Shown here: one piece after another, positions 35,638 to 46,170 of the stretch | Position numbering within the stretch: the first letter of the stretch is position 1 | Layout: every line of letters begins with the position of its first letter | From: Anthoceros angustus | Lineage: Eukaryota > Streptophyta > Anthocerotopsida > Anthocerotales > Anthocerotaceae | Direction of reading: 5' to 3' | Assembly: GCA_010909165.1 (NCBI GenBank) | Contig: VJWM01000218.1 | Coordinates: 248,001 to 312,000 of the forward strand | Length of the DNA: 64,000 nt | Notes under the pieces: generated by a model | Database searches by the model: none | Told to the model about the DNA's origin: nothing | Seen by the model: the letters and a program-made list of their open reading frames with translations, nothing else | Position numbers and translations under genes: made by a program

Positions 35638-37061
35638 TTAGGCACCGTATGGACAGCGTGGGGCAAGAGCCGCACAGAAACGGGCGTGATCGAGGAACGC
35701 CATCCAGCGGAGCAGGCATTCGTCGTGCGAGGAGAGAATAGCCCGGCATGCGAAAAAGGCGCGCACAAGAGGCTGGTCGGCCTGGGGCTCCGGAGCAGGA
35801 GGGGCGCAGGTGGCAGAAAACATGTGTCGGACAATGGCCTCTGGGTCCAGACCAGGAGTGGGCTGCGGTCGGATCATGAGAATTATGATAAGAGTGAGGA
35901 CAGCTAACACAGTCAGCTTCATCTTCATGTTCTTGAACCATATGATAAGAGTGAGGACAGCTAACACAATCAGCTTCATCTTCATGTTCTTGAACCACAT
36001 AATCCATCGAAGCTGCCTACTCGGCATTCTGAAGTTGTCAGCCTGAGGACACACGGTGGCAAAGTTTGTCCGTCACAAAATGCTCTAGAAGTGACCTTCT
36101 TTGCCATAGAGTCAGATCCTCTCTGCTCATAACGAATTCCAGCTTCCAGCCTTATTTTTGCGACCAAGAGGCAACACACTAACCTCAACGGCGAGCTTCT
36201 TTGCCTTGTCGAACACCAGTTTAATGTCCTCTCCCCTGTCACACACCTGTTCATCCGAAAGCACTGTTAGCGTCCGAGACGATGTGTACCGGATGAAACC
36301 CCAGCCATGAAGTGCGAAAGAAAGGTTGATTGGTGCCAATCGTGAGTAAAGCTCCAGTCTAGGTCACAGCATATGGCCCCTTGCTCACCTTCTCAAAACA
36401 GTCCAGGAGGGTATCCTTCAATCTTGCAAGCTGCGATCTCAAAACCGAAATCTTGCTCATTTCCCCTGGATGACGGACACAGTACTTCATGTGCTGTTTC
36501 AACCTCGGGCTGAAAGGAACACAGCATACCAGAAAGATCAAAACCGCGTAAGCTTATAGAAATCCTCGGCAACACGTGAGGGCAATGAGGGTGCTGCAGT
36601 CCAATACCCAAACTCCTTGTCAAGACCGTGAGCAACAGCAGTGTGAGCCCTCCCCCCGCCATATTTGCTCTTGAAGTCCTGCTGAACTCGTGCCAAGAAG
36701 GCAAGTGGCAGCGAGCTTTCCATCCCTTCCTCTGCCACCACAAGATAGGCTGCAAAAGCACAACAAAGCACATTAGAAGGCAGGTGGAGGTCGGCAACGG
36801 CATCACCACATTCGTTTGCGCATCATGAGCAGCGAAGAGGCTAACAGAAGGAGCACAAGGCCACTTACTAAACCCATCCTCGATCAAATAGTGGAACGTG
36901 TACTTATCCCGCGTGTCCGTGACCTTGTGGTTGATGTGAAGGCGCAGTTCGTACAGGCGTCGTTGGGCCACCCTTTCGAAGCTCCCCGACACGACACTGT
37001 ACTCCGCTAGCACCTCCGTGCCCCGCGCCACAAAGCTGTAAGTGAGAGATTTGGGATCCAT
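35638..37061 (-). CDS. Derived VAMP72-like R-SNARE with duplicated membrane segment and new C-terminal tail
   Basis: The five exons keep the phases of the canonical gene: 36869-37061, 36608-36749, 36389-36509, 36184-36246, 35638-36042. The frame is open for 307 residues. Longin domain: [20 protein letters not shown] onward. SNARE motif: PRLKQHMKYCVRHPGEMSKI to VCDRGEDIKLVFDKAKK, with zero-layer Arg156 kept. The last exon is new in kind. A 57-bp tandem duplication repeats WFKNMKMKL(I/T)VLAVLTLII (residues 189-207 and 208-226), doubling the membrane segment. A tail of about 75 residues follows (PTPGLDPEAIVRHMFSATC, then PPAPEPQAD, then Cys/His/Arg-rich). A normal VAMP72 ends a few residues after one helix. 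It could be a neofunctionalised SNARE or a young pseudogene; expression is unknown. Confidence 0.7.
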
Positions 37062-38235
37062 CAGACACCGCTTCTCCAGCCCTCCAGCCCCCCAGCCCCC
37101 ACACCGCTTCAGCTCAGCTCAGGACCCCGGCTCGGTGGTACTCGGCCTCACACTCGGTGCACACTTTGCATCCGACTCCGGCTTGCACACTGAAGGTGGC
37201 ACTTGAAGGTGGAGGCCACCGACTGCTGTTGCAGGTTTCATAGGCCTCACCTTGGGGTGGGGCCATATTGGAACTTTGCCCGCCATATTGCAAAGTTGCC
37301 CAAATGGTTCCCGGAACTAGTTCCGGGAACTAGTTCCCGAAACTATAGTTCCCGGAACTAGTTCCCGGAACTATAGTTCCCGGAATGGTTGCCCAAATGG
37401 TTCCATACCCGATAGTAAGGTAGTAGCCAGTTCCACCTGGCAAAATCGCCTCACCTCATAGGCCCGCCAATAAAGGACATAGGCCCGGTACCCTTCCACC
37501 GCGGTTTTCCTCAACCTTGGAACAAAAGCGGCCATGGCAGGGCAATGGTTCCTCGTTTCACAAGACCGGTATATTTTCTAGTTTTGTAAGCGCCCTTTCG
37601 TACAAGTTGGATAACATCACAGTAAAAAAACTAATAAAAATGTGAATAAATAGGTCCCCTCTCTATAAATAGGCCCCCTCCCTATAAATAGGCCCCGCAC
37701 CGCAGCGCGGAGGGTGGGGTAAAATTCAAGTTGCCCCACCCTTCTTACATACGGTGCAATGCACCGCATGTAAGCGGCCATGGCTTTCCTTACATGCCTC
37801 TTTTTGCGTGGCCACACGGGCACTAGTGAAGGGTCTAGAACAAGGCCACAAGCAAGGGGGCCCACCCCTACTTCCGCGCACCCCCTTGCTTGTGGCCTTG
37901 TTCTAGACTTGTTGTAAACCCTTGTTGTAGACCCTTGTTCGCACCGCAACGCCGGTACCCCACCTTCCTCCGCACCGCAGCACGCTGCGGTGCGGAGCGG
38001 AGGAAGGTGAGGAGGAGGGCAAAGGAGGGGGCCTCCATTGCCCTCCTCCTCCTCCTCCTCCTCCTTCCACCCTGGAAATCTGGTCTGGTGGTTGTAAATC
38101 CTCATATCCTTGCCTTACGGATCTCAGTTGCAGCTGGAGGTCCTCAACGAGGAGACGATAGCGCCGCGCGGTGCCTTGCCTTGCGAGATCACTCCTGTAG
38201 AGCCGATTGATTTCGGGGAGCTACTCTGAGCGCAG
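37062..38235 (+). repeat. Palindrome-rich segment P1, between head-to-head VAMP copies
   Basis: A 1.17-kb spacer between start codons of the derived VAMP (-) and copy C (+). It contains: clustered GGAACTAGTTCC palindromes (37310-37390); two CTATAAATAGG boxes (37664-37693); a 31-bp near-palindrome (37744-37774); a hairpin with perfect 28-bp arms (37833-37860 and 37881-37908, loop 20); a GC-rich inverted repeat (37963-38008); and GGA/TCC runs (38009-38065). The same segment recurs inverted as P2 and direct as P3. It may be a foldback-type element or a bidirectional promoter; the sequence does not decide. Confidence 0.85.
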
Positions 38236-39611
38236 ATGGATCCCAAATCTTTCACTTACTGCTTTGTGGCGCGGGGCACGGAGGTGCTAGCGGAGTACAG
38301 TGTCGTGTCGGGGAGCTTCAAAAGGGTTGCCCAAGGACGCCTGCACGAATTGCGCCTTCACATCAACCACAAGGTCACGGACACGCGGGATAAGTACACG
38401 TTCCACTATTTGATCGAGGATGGGTTTAGTAAGTGGCCTTGTGCTCCTTCTGTTAGCCTCTTCGCTGCTCATGATGCGCAAACGAATGTGGTGATGCTGC
38501 CGACCTCCACCTGCCTTCTAATGTGCTTTGTTGTGCTTTTGCAGCCTATCTTGTGGTGGCAGAGGAAGGGATGGAAAGCTCGCTGCCACTTGGCTTCTTG
38601 GCACGAGTTCAGCAGGACTTCAAGAGCAAATATGGCGGGGAGGGCTCACACTGCTGTTGCTCACGGTCTTGACAAGGAGTTTGGGTATTGGACTGCAGCA
38701 CCCTCATTGCCCTCACGTGTTGCCGAGGATTTCTATAAGCTTACGCGCTTTCATCATTCTGGCATGCTGTGTTCCTTTCAGCCCGAGGTTGAAACAGCAC
38801 ATGCAGCACTGTGTCCGTCATGCAGGGAAATGAGCATGATTTCGGTTTTGAGATCGCAGCTTGCAAGATTGAAGGACACCTTCCTAGACTGTTTTGAGAA
38901 GGTGAGCAAGGGCCCATATGCTGTGACCTAGACTGGAGCTTTACTCACGATTTGCACCCATCAACCTTTCTTTTGCACTTCATGGCTGGGGTTTCATCCG
39001 GTACACATGTCTCGGACGCTAACAGTGCTTTCGGATGAACAGGTGTGTGATGGGGAGAGAACATTCAACTGGTGTTCGACAAGGTAAAGAAGCTCGCCGT
39101 TCAGGTTAGTGTGTTGCCTCTCGGTCGCAAAAATAAGGCTGGAACCTGGAATTCGTTGTGAGCAGAGAGGATCTGACTCTATGGCAAAGAAGGTCACTTC
39201 TAGAGCATTTTTGACACACACTTTGCCACCGTGTGTCCTCAGGCTGACAACTTGAGAAGGCTGAGTGGGCACCTTGAATGGTGGTTCAAGGACATGAAGA
39301 TGAAGCTGATTGTGGTAGCTGTCCTCACTCTCATCATACTTCTCATGATCCGACGGCAGCCCACTCCTGCTCTGGACCCAGAGGCCATTGTCCGACACAT
39401 ATTTTCTGCCACCTGCGCCCCTCCTGCTCTGGACCCAGAGGCCATTGTCCGACACATGTTTTCTGCCACCTGCGCCCCTCCTGCTCCGGAGCCCCAGGCC
39501 GACAACCCTCTTCGAGGAGCGATTTTGGTGGGATTTGTGTATGGGCAAATGGATATAGCGATTTTGTGGGATTTCGTCAATGAAGAAGAAGAAGAAGAAG
39601 AATTTTATTGA
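38236..39611 (+). pseudogene. VAMP72-like copy C (broken)
   Basis: Exon 1 (38236-38428) is open and exon 2 starts at 38545. A 2-base loss in the GGCGGGG run of exon 2 shifts the frame. Exon 3 (from about 38782) has lost one G before AAATGAGC, giving an early TGA. Exon 4 (about 39041) reads GTGTGTGATGGGGAG where the intact copy has GACAGGGGAG, which shifts the frame and removes the zero-layer Arg. The last exon has one membrane segment (KMKLIVVAVLTLIILLMIRR) but a tail with a doubled 18-residue unit (ALDPEAIVRH(I/M)FSATC) and ends in a Glu-rich GAA run. It matches copy F closely, including the exon 3 and 4 lesions. Confidence 0.85.
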
Positions 39612-39810
39612 AGTCCACTAAGGACGGATTTCCGTCATGGGACTTGGTACTTAACAACTTGTACCATGGTATGCCTAAGCTATGTACTTGCACCAAGGGC
39701 ATTCATTCCCTTTAGGCACCCCATCTAAGTACCGATCCAAGCGCAGGATGCTTAATAATCACGTTCTTATAAATGTGTGTCCATTTGGCCAAAGACATTA
39801 TCTATGCGCT
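39606..39810 (+). repeat. Dispersed repeat, copy b
   Basis: Same unit as copy a, directly downstream of VAMP copy C. Almost identical to copy c, because both belong to the 5.5-kb-spaced direct duplication. Confidence 0.85.
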
Positions 39811-40330
39811 TCTATCTAGACACACTGTAGTAACATCTTCAGACAGCGGTCCTTGAACGATGGCAACAACAACCGGACCCGCTATGGACCCAACAAAATG
39901 GTGTGTGTGTGGATTCTACGAGGAGCGCTCACCTCATCGCAGCGAATCAATCCCAGGCAAACAAAGCCTCCAGGTGCAGCAGTGTAAGGAGCCCCAGCAC
40001 TTCCACTTCCGAGAAAATGTGGGTGGGGACGGGTTTTCCAGCGATGGTCGTTGCCAGGAGCAGGAGCACTTGTGGCACAATTTTTCTGGACCCTACCATG
40101 TGGTGGGACAACAGACGAGATAAGAAGAGCTCCCGTTCGCCTGACTTCCGGCGTAAGGGGTCCGGCGAGGTGCTGTGGTTAAACAACATGTTTAAGCCAG
40201 CTTGGGTTGATGAGCAGCTCGTTTCCTTGGATATGCAGATGGGTCATGGTGCCTCTCCTTCCAAGTCGAGCTCCGGATAAGCCTGAACCTGGCAGGCGTG
40301 CAGGATCGGAATGGGGGGTAACGCTGGAAC
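39811..40330. other. Linker between VAMP copies C and D
   Basis: The left half (to about 39982) is shared with 45370-45546, ending at the motif GGTGCAGCAG. The rest (open frame to 40280, including NNMFKPAWVDEQLVS) is unique here and not recognised. Confidence 0.45.
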
Positions 40331-40763
40331 CGTGAGCAACAGCAGTGTGAGCCCTCCCCGCCATATTTGCTCTTGAAGTCCTGCTGAACTCGTGCCAAGA
40401 AGGCAAGTGGCAGCGAGCTTTCCATCCCTTCCTCTGCCACCACAAGATAGGCTGCAAAAGCACAACAAAGCACATTAGAAGGCAGGTGGAGGTCGGCAAC
40501 GGCATCACCACATTCGTTTGCGCATCATGAGCAGCGAAGAGGCTAACAGAAGGAGCACAAGGCCACTTACTAAACCCATCCTCGATCAAATAGTGGAACG
40601 TGTACTTATCCCGCGTGTCCGTGACCTTGTGGTTGATGTGAAGGCGCAGTTCGTACAGGCGTCGTTGGGCCACCCTTTCGAAGCTCCCCGACACGACACT
40701 GTACTCCGCTAGCACCTCCGTGCCCCGCGCCACAAAGCTGTAAGTGAGAGATTTGGGATCCAT
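40331..40763 (-). pseudogene. VAMP72-like copy D (5' part only)
   Basis: Exon 1 (40571-40763) is open and codes the same residues as the derived copy at 37061 ([20 protein letters not shown]). Intron 1 follows, then exon 2 breaks off near 40331 after the TATGGCGGGG region, joined to unrelated sequence. Exons 3-5 are missing. It lacks its SNARE motif, so it is a fragment. Confidence 0.85.
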
Positions 40764-41927
40764 CTGCGCTCAGAGTAGCTCCCCGAAATCAATCGGCTCT
40801 ACAGGAGTGATCTCGCAAGGCAAGGCACGCGCGGCGCTATCGTCTCCTCGTTGAGGACCTCCAGCTGCAACTGAGATCCGTAAGGCAAGGATATGAGGAT
40901 TTACAACCACCAGACCAGATTTCCAGGGTGGAAGGAGGAGGAGGAGGAGGAGGAGGAGGAGGGCAATGGAGGCCCCTCCTATAAATAGGCCCCTCCTATA
41001 AATAGGCCCCTCCTATAAATAGGCCCCACCGCAGCGTGCTGCGGTGCGGAGAAGGTGGGTACCGGCGTTGCGGTGCGAACAAGGGTCTACAACAAGGGTT
41101 TACAACAAGTCTAGAACAAGGCCACAAGCAAGGGGTGCGCGGAAGTAGGGGCGGCCCTGCTTGTGGCCTTGTTCTAGACCCTTCACTAGTGCCCGTGTGG
41201 CCACGCAAAGAGGCATGTAAGGAAAGCCATGGCCGCTTACATGCGGTGCATTGCACCGTATGTAAGAAGGGTGGGGGCAACCACCCTCCACCGCTGCGGT
41301 GCGGGGCCTATTTATAGGAGGGGCCTATTTATAGAGGGACCTATTTATTCACATTTTATTAGTTTTTTACTGTGATGTTATCCAACTTGTACGAAAGGGC
41401 GCTTACAAAACTAGAAAATATACCGGTCTTGTGTGAAACGAGGAACCATTGCCCTGCCATGGCCGCTTTTGTTCCAAGGTTGAGGAAAACCGCGGTGGAA
41501 GGGTACCGGGCCTATGTCCTTTATTGGCGGCCTATGAGGTGAGTGAGGCGATTTTGCCAGGTGGAACTGGCTACTACCTTACTATCGGGTATGGAACCAT
41601 TTGGGCAACCATTCTGAACTATAGTTCCGGGAACTAGTTCTGAAACTATAGTTCCGGAACTAGTTCCCGGAACTAGTTCCGGGAACCATTTGGGCAACTT
41701 TGCAATATGGCGGGCAAAGTTCCATATGGCCCCACCCAAGGTGAGGCCTATGAAACCTGCAACAGCAGTCGGTGGCCTCCACCTTCAAGTGCCACCTTCA
41801 GTGTGCAAGCCGGAGTCGGATGCAAAGTGTGCACTGAGTGTGAGGCCGAGTACCACCGAGCCGGGGTCCTGAGCTGAGCTGAAGCGGTGTGGGGCTGGGG
41901 GCTGGAGGGCTGGAGAAGCGGTGTCTG
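40764..41927 (-). repeat. Palindrome-rich segment P2 (inverted copy of P1)
   Basis: Reverse complement of P1 and P3 over nearly its whole length. Three CTATAAATAGG boxes at 40979-41023 and two in reverse orientation at 41309-41335. The 28-bp-arm hairpin is kept at about 41108-41178, and GGAACTAGTTCC palindromes lie at 41620-41690. Copy number of the TATA-like unit differs between P1, P2 and P3. Confidence 0.85.
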
Positions 41928-42238
41928 ATGGATCCCAAATCTCTCACTTACAGCTTTGTGGCGCAGGGCACGGAGGTGCTGTGAGTACAGTGTCGTGTCG
42001 GGGAGCTTCGAAAGGGTGGCCCAACGACGCCTGTACAGAACTGCGCCTTCACATCAACCACAAGGTCACGGACACGCGGGATAAGTACACGTTCCACTAT
42101 TTGATCGAGGATGGGTTTAGTAAGTGGCCTTGTGCTCCTTCTGTTAGCCTCTTCGCTGCTCATGATGCGCAAACGAATGTGGTGATGCCGTTGCCGACCT
42201 CCACCTGCCTTCTAATGTGCTTTGTTGTGCTTTTGCAG
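41928..42238 (+). pseudogene. VAMP72-like copy E (exon 1 and intron 1 only)
   Basis: Starts MDPKSLTYSFVAQGTEVL and then meets TGA because bases are missing where the intact copy has GTGCTAGCGGAG. Intron 1 is present up to its TTTTGCAG acceptor. There the sequence switches strand into copy E2. Confidence 0.85.
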
Positions 42239-42621
42239 TCCTGCTGAACTCGTGCCAAGAAGGCAAGTGGCAGCGAGCTTTCCATCCCTTCCTCTGCCAC
42301 CACAAGATAGGCTGCAAAAGCACAACAAAGCACATTAGAAGGCAGGTGGAGGTCGGCAACGGCATCACCACATCTGTTTGCGCATCATGAGCAGCGAAGA
42401 GGCAACAGAAGGAGCACAAGGCCACTTACTAAACCCATCCTCGATCAAATAGTGGAACGTGTACTTATCCCGCGTGTCCGTGACCTTGTGGTTGATGTGA
42501 AGGCGCAGTTCGTACAGGCGTCGTTGGGCCACCTTTCGAAGCTCCCTGACACGACACTGTACTCCGCTAGCACCTCCGTGCCCCGCGCCACAAAGCTGTA
42601 AGTGAGAGATTTGGGATCCAT
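42239..42621 (-). pseudogene. VAMP72-like copy E2 (exon 1 and part of exon 2)
   Basis: Read leftward from 42621: exon 1 with a one-base loss near 42530, intron 1, and the first part of exon 2, cut at about 42239. With copy E it forms an inverted repeat with arms of about 300 bp around a spacer of about 80 bp. Confidence 0.85.
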
Positions 42622-43762
42622 CAGACACCGCTTCCCAGCCCTCCAGCCCCCAGCCCCCACACCGCTTCAGCTCAGCTCAGGACCCCGGCTCGGTGGTACT
42701 CGGCCTCACACTCAGTGCACACTTTGCATCCGACCGGCTTTCTGCACACTGAAGGTGGCACTTGAAGGTGGAGGCCACCGACTGCTGTTGCAGGTTTCAT
42801 AGGCCTCACCTTGGGGTGGGGCTTGCATTGGAACTTTGCCCGCCATATTGCAAAAGTTGCCCAAATGGTTCCGGAACTAGTTCCGGGAACTAGTTCGAAA
42901 ACTATAGTTCCTGAACTAGTTCCGGAACTATAGTTCCCGGAATGGTTGCCCAAATGGTTCCATACCCGATAGTAAGGTAGTAGCCAGTTCCACCTGGCAA
43001 AATCGCCTCACCTCATAGGCCCGCCAATAAAGGACATAGGCCCGGTACCCTTCCACCGCGGTTTTCCTCAACCTTGGAACAAAAGCGGCCATGGCAGGGC
43101 AATGGTTCCTCGTTTCACAAGACCGGTATATTTTCTAGTTTTGTAAGCGCCCTTTCGTACAAGTTGGATAACATCACAGTAAAAAAACTAATAAATGTGA
43201 ATAAATAGGTCCCTCTATAAATAGGCCCCTCCTATAAATAGGCTGGCACCGCAGCGCGGAGGTGGGTAAAAGTTGCCCCACCTTCCTTACATACGGTGCA
43301 ATGCACCGTGCATGTAAGCGGCCATGGCTTTCCTTACATGCCTCTTTTGCGTGGCCACACGGGCATAGTGAAGGGTCTAAACACACAAGCTGGGGCCCAC
43401 CTACTTCCGCGCACCCCTTGCTTGTGGCCTTGTTCTAGACTTGTTGTAAACCCTTGTTGTAGACCCTTGTTCGCACCTGCAACGCTGGTACCCACCTTCC
43501 TCCGCACCGCAGCACGCTGCGGTGTGGAGTGGAGGAAGGTGAGAGGAGGGCAAAGGAGGGGGCCCATTGCCCTCCTCCTCCTCCTCCTCCTCCTTCCACC
43601 CTGGAAATCTGGTCTGGTGTTGTAAATCCTCATATCCTTGCCTTACGGATCTCAGTTGCAGCTGGAGGTCCTCAACGAGGAGACGATAGCGCCGCGCGTG
43701 CCTTGCCTTGCGAGATCACTCCTGTAGAGCCGATTGATTTGGGGGAGCTACTCTGAGCGCAG
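42622..43762 (+). repeat. Palindrome-rich segment P3 (direct copy of P1)
   Basis: Same order and orientation as P1, 5.5 kb away, with many 1-4 base losses. The left hairpin arm is damaged (near 43376-43392) while the right arm is intact. Two CTATAAATAGG boxes lie at 43214-43241. Confidence 0.85.
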
Positions 43763-45163
43763 ATGGATCCCAAATCTTCACTTACTGCTTTGTGGCGCGG
43801 GGCACGGAGGTGCTAGGAGTACAGTGTCGTGTCGGGGAGCTTCAAAAGGGTTGCCCAAGGACGCCTGCACGAATTGCGCCTTCACATCAACCACAAGGTC
43901 ACGGACACGCGGGATAAGTACACGTTCCACTATTTGATCGAGGATGGGTTTAGTAAGTGGCCTTACCCTGCCGTGTGTTAAGTTGCTCCTTCTGTTAGCC
44001 TCTTCGCTGCTCATGATGCGCAAACGAATGTGGTGATGCCGTTGCCGACCTCCACCTGCCTTCTAATGTGCTTTGTTGTGCTTTTGCAGCCTATCTTGTG
44101 GTGGCAGAGGAAGGGATGGAAAAGCCGCTGCCACTTGGCTTCTTGGCACGAGTTCAGCAGGACTTCAGGAGCAAATATGGCGGGGGAGGCTCACACTGCT
44201 TGCTCACGGTCTTGACAAGGAGTTTGGGTATTGGACTGCAGCACCCTCATTGCCCTCACGTGTTGCCGAGGATTTCTATAAGCTTACGCGCTTTTCATCA
44301 TTCTGGCATGCTGTGTTCCTTTCAGCCCGAGGTTGAAACAGCACATGCAGCACTGTGTCCGTCATGCAGGGAAATGAGCATGATTTCGGTTTTGAGATCG
44401 CAGCTTGCAAGATTGAAGGACACCTTCCTAGACTGTTTTGAGAAGGTGAGCAAGGGCCCATATGCTGTGACCTAGACTGGAGCTTTACTCACGATTTGCA
44501 CCCCATCAACCTTTCTTTTGCACTTCATGGCTGGGGTTTCATCCGGTACACATGTCTCGGACGCTAACAGTGCTTTCGGATGAACAGGTGTGTGATGGGG
44601 AGAGAACATTCAACTGGTGTTCGACAAGGTAAAGAAGCTCGCCGTTCAGGTTAGTGTGTTGCCTCTCGGTCGCAAAAATAAGGCTGGAACCTGGAATTCG
44701 TTGTGAGCAGAGAGGATCTGACTCTATGGCAAAGAAGGTCACTTCTAGAGCATTTTTGTCTGGACACACACTTTGCCACCGTGTGTCCTCAGGCTGACAA
44801 CTTGAGAAGGCTGAGTGGGCACCTTGAATGGTGGTTCAAGGACATGAAGATGAAGCTGATTGTGGTAGCTGTCCTCACTCTCATCATACTTCTCATGATC
44901 CGACGGCAGCCCACTCCTGCTCTGGACCCAGAGGCCATTGTCCGACACATATTTTCTGCCACCTGCGCCCCTCCTGCTCTGGACCCAGAGGCCATTGTCC
45001 GACACATGTTTTCTGCCACCTGCGCCCCTCCTGCTCCGGAGCCCCAGGCCGACAACCCTCTTCGAGGAGCGATTTTTGGTGGGATTTGTATGGGCAAATG
45101 GATATAGCGATTTTGTGGGATTTCGTCAATGAAGAAGAAGAAGAAGAAGAAGAATTTTATTGA
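43763..45163 (+). pseudogene. VAMP72-like copy F (broken)
   Basis: Nearly the twin of copy C, including the exon 3 G loss (GCAGGGAAATGAGC) and the exon 4 GATGGGGAG lesion. It has its own extra lesions: one base lost in exon 1 (CAAATCTTCAC), two lost at GTGCTAGGAG, a 21-bp insertion just inside intron 1 near 43963, and a different change in the GGCGGGGGAGG run of exon 2. The tail carries the same doubled 18-residue unit and a longer GAA run (45129-45153). Confidence 0.85.
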
Positions 45164-45165
45164 AG

Positions 45166-45370
45166 TCCACTAAGGACGGATTTCCGTCATGGGACTTGGT
45201 ACTTAACAACTTGTACCATGGTATGCCTAAGCTATGTACTTGCACCAAGGGCATTCATTCCCTTTAGGCACCCCATCTAAGTACCGATCCAAGCGCAGGA
45301 TGCTTAATAATCACGTTCTTATAAATGTGTGTCCATTTTGGCCAAAGACATTATCTATGCGCTTCTATCT
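45166..45370 (+). repeat. Dispersed repeat, copy c
   Basis: Third copy of the unit at 33825 and 39606, directly downstream of VAMP copy F. Confidence 0.85.
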
Positions 45371-45969
45371 AGACACACTTCGTAGTAACATCTTCAGACA
45401 GCGGTCCTGAACGATGGCAACAGTATGGCAACCGGACCCGCTGTGGACCCAACAAAATGGTGTGTGTGCAGGATTCTACGAGGAGCCCCCGCTCACCTCA
45501 TCGCAGCGAATCAATCCCAGGCAAACAAAGCCTTCAGGTGCAGCAGGTCCACAGAGCAAATCATGCAGCAGAGGTGTAAGTAACGCCAGCGCCGAGAACC
45601 TTTTCCCCGGAGGATCACTTGACATGACGATCCCGGATCGGGTGACCTTTCGGGAGAGCGAGGCCAGCAAGGTTGCTATTGGTCAGATCAATGTCGGGAA
45701 TGTTGGTTGATATTCAATCTTATCATGGAGATGGCCCAGCCTTCTCCGGCATTCATCCTCCTCTTCACTCTTGCATTCAGGTTCTGTTGGAAAAGCAACA
45801 GCATGAAAGATGATGCCATTGTCAGCTAAGAAGGATTTGGTTGTCGGCTGTTGTGAGCATAGCTAGACAGTGTTGAGGGATTGCAGTCTTTAATTTGCTC
45901 GGGGACGCTCTTTGAAGAGCCTTTCCTGCACTTTTTCCCTAGAGTGGAGTTTGTCATCAAGTTTCCACA

Positions 45970-46170
45970 ATGACGATCCAGGCGCTCGGCAGGGACAGCG
46001 ATGTTATCCAGGTTGCCAAATCCAGCATGTCGGGAGGCAACGGGAGGACAGCTACGCGCGAAGAACTCGCAGCTGCAAGCACGTTTTCAACTTCTGTGAA
46101 AGCGTGCTGTACACCGCCTTGAGGGAGATGCGGGATGTACCTGCGCGTGCCAGCTCGATTCTATGACTAC
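45970..46170 (+). pseudogene. SABATH methyltransferase first-exon fragment, copy 1
   Basis: Begins MTIQALGRDSDVIQVAKSSM, then SGG.G..DSY(A/S) with a frameshift at the GGAGGACAGCTACGCGCG run, then NFCESVLYTALREMRD. Twin of the fragment at 50896. No SAM-binding motif follows. Confidence 0.55.

Noticed and set aside
37062-38235. P1 as an LTR of a retrotransposon
   Set aside because: No TG...CA ends, primer site or polypurine tract; inverted repeats and presence between start codons do not fit an LTR.
39278-39583. His/Cys-rich + frame (repeating CSGPRGHCPTH) that looks like a metal-binding protein
   Set aside because: It is the wrong frame of the duplicated VAMP tail unit; the regular His/Cys spacing comes from the 54-bp duplication.
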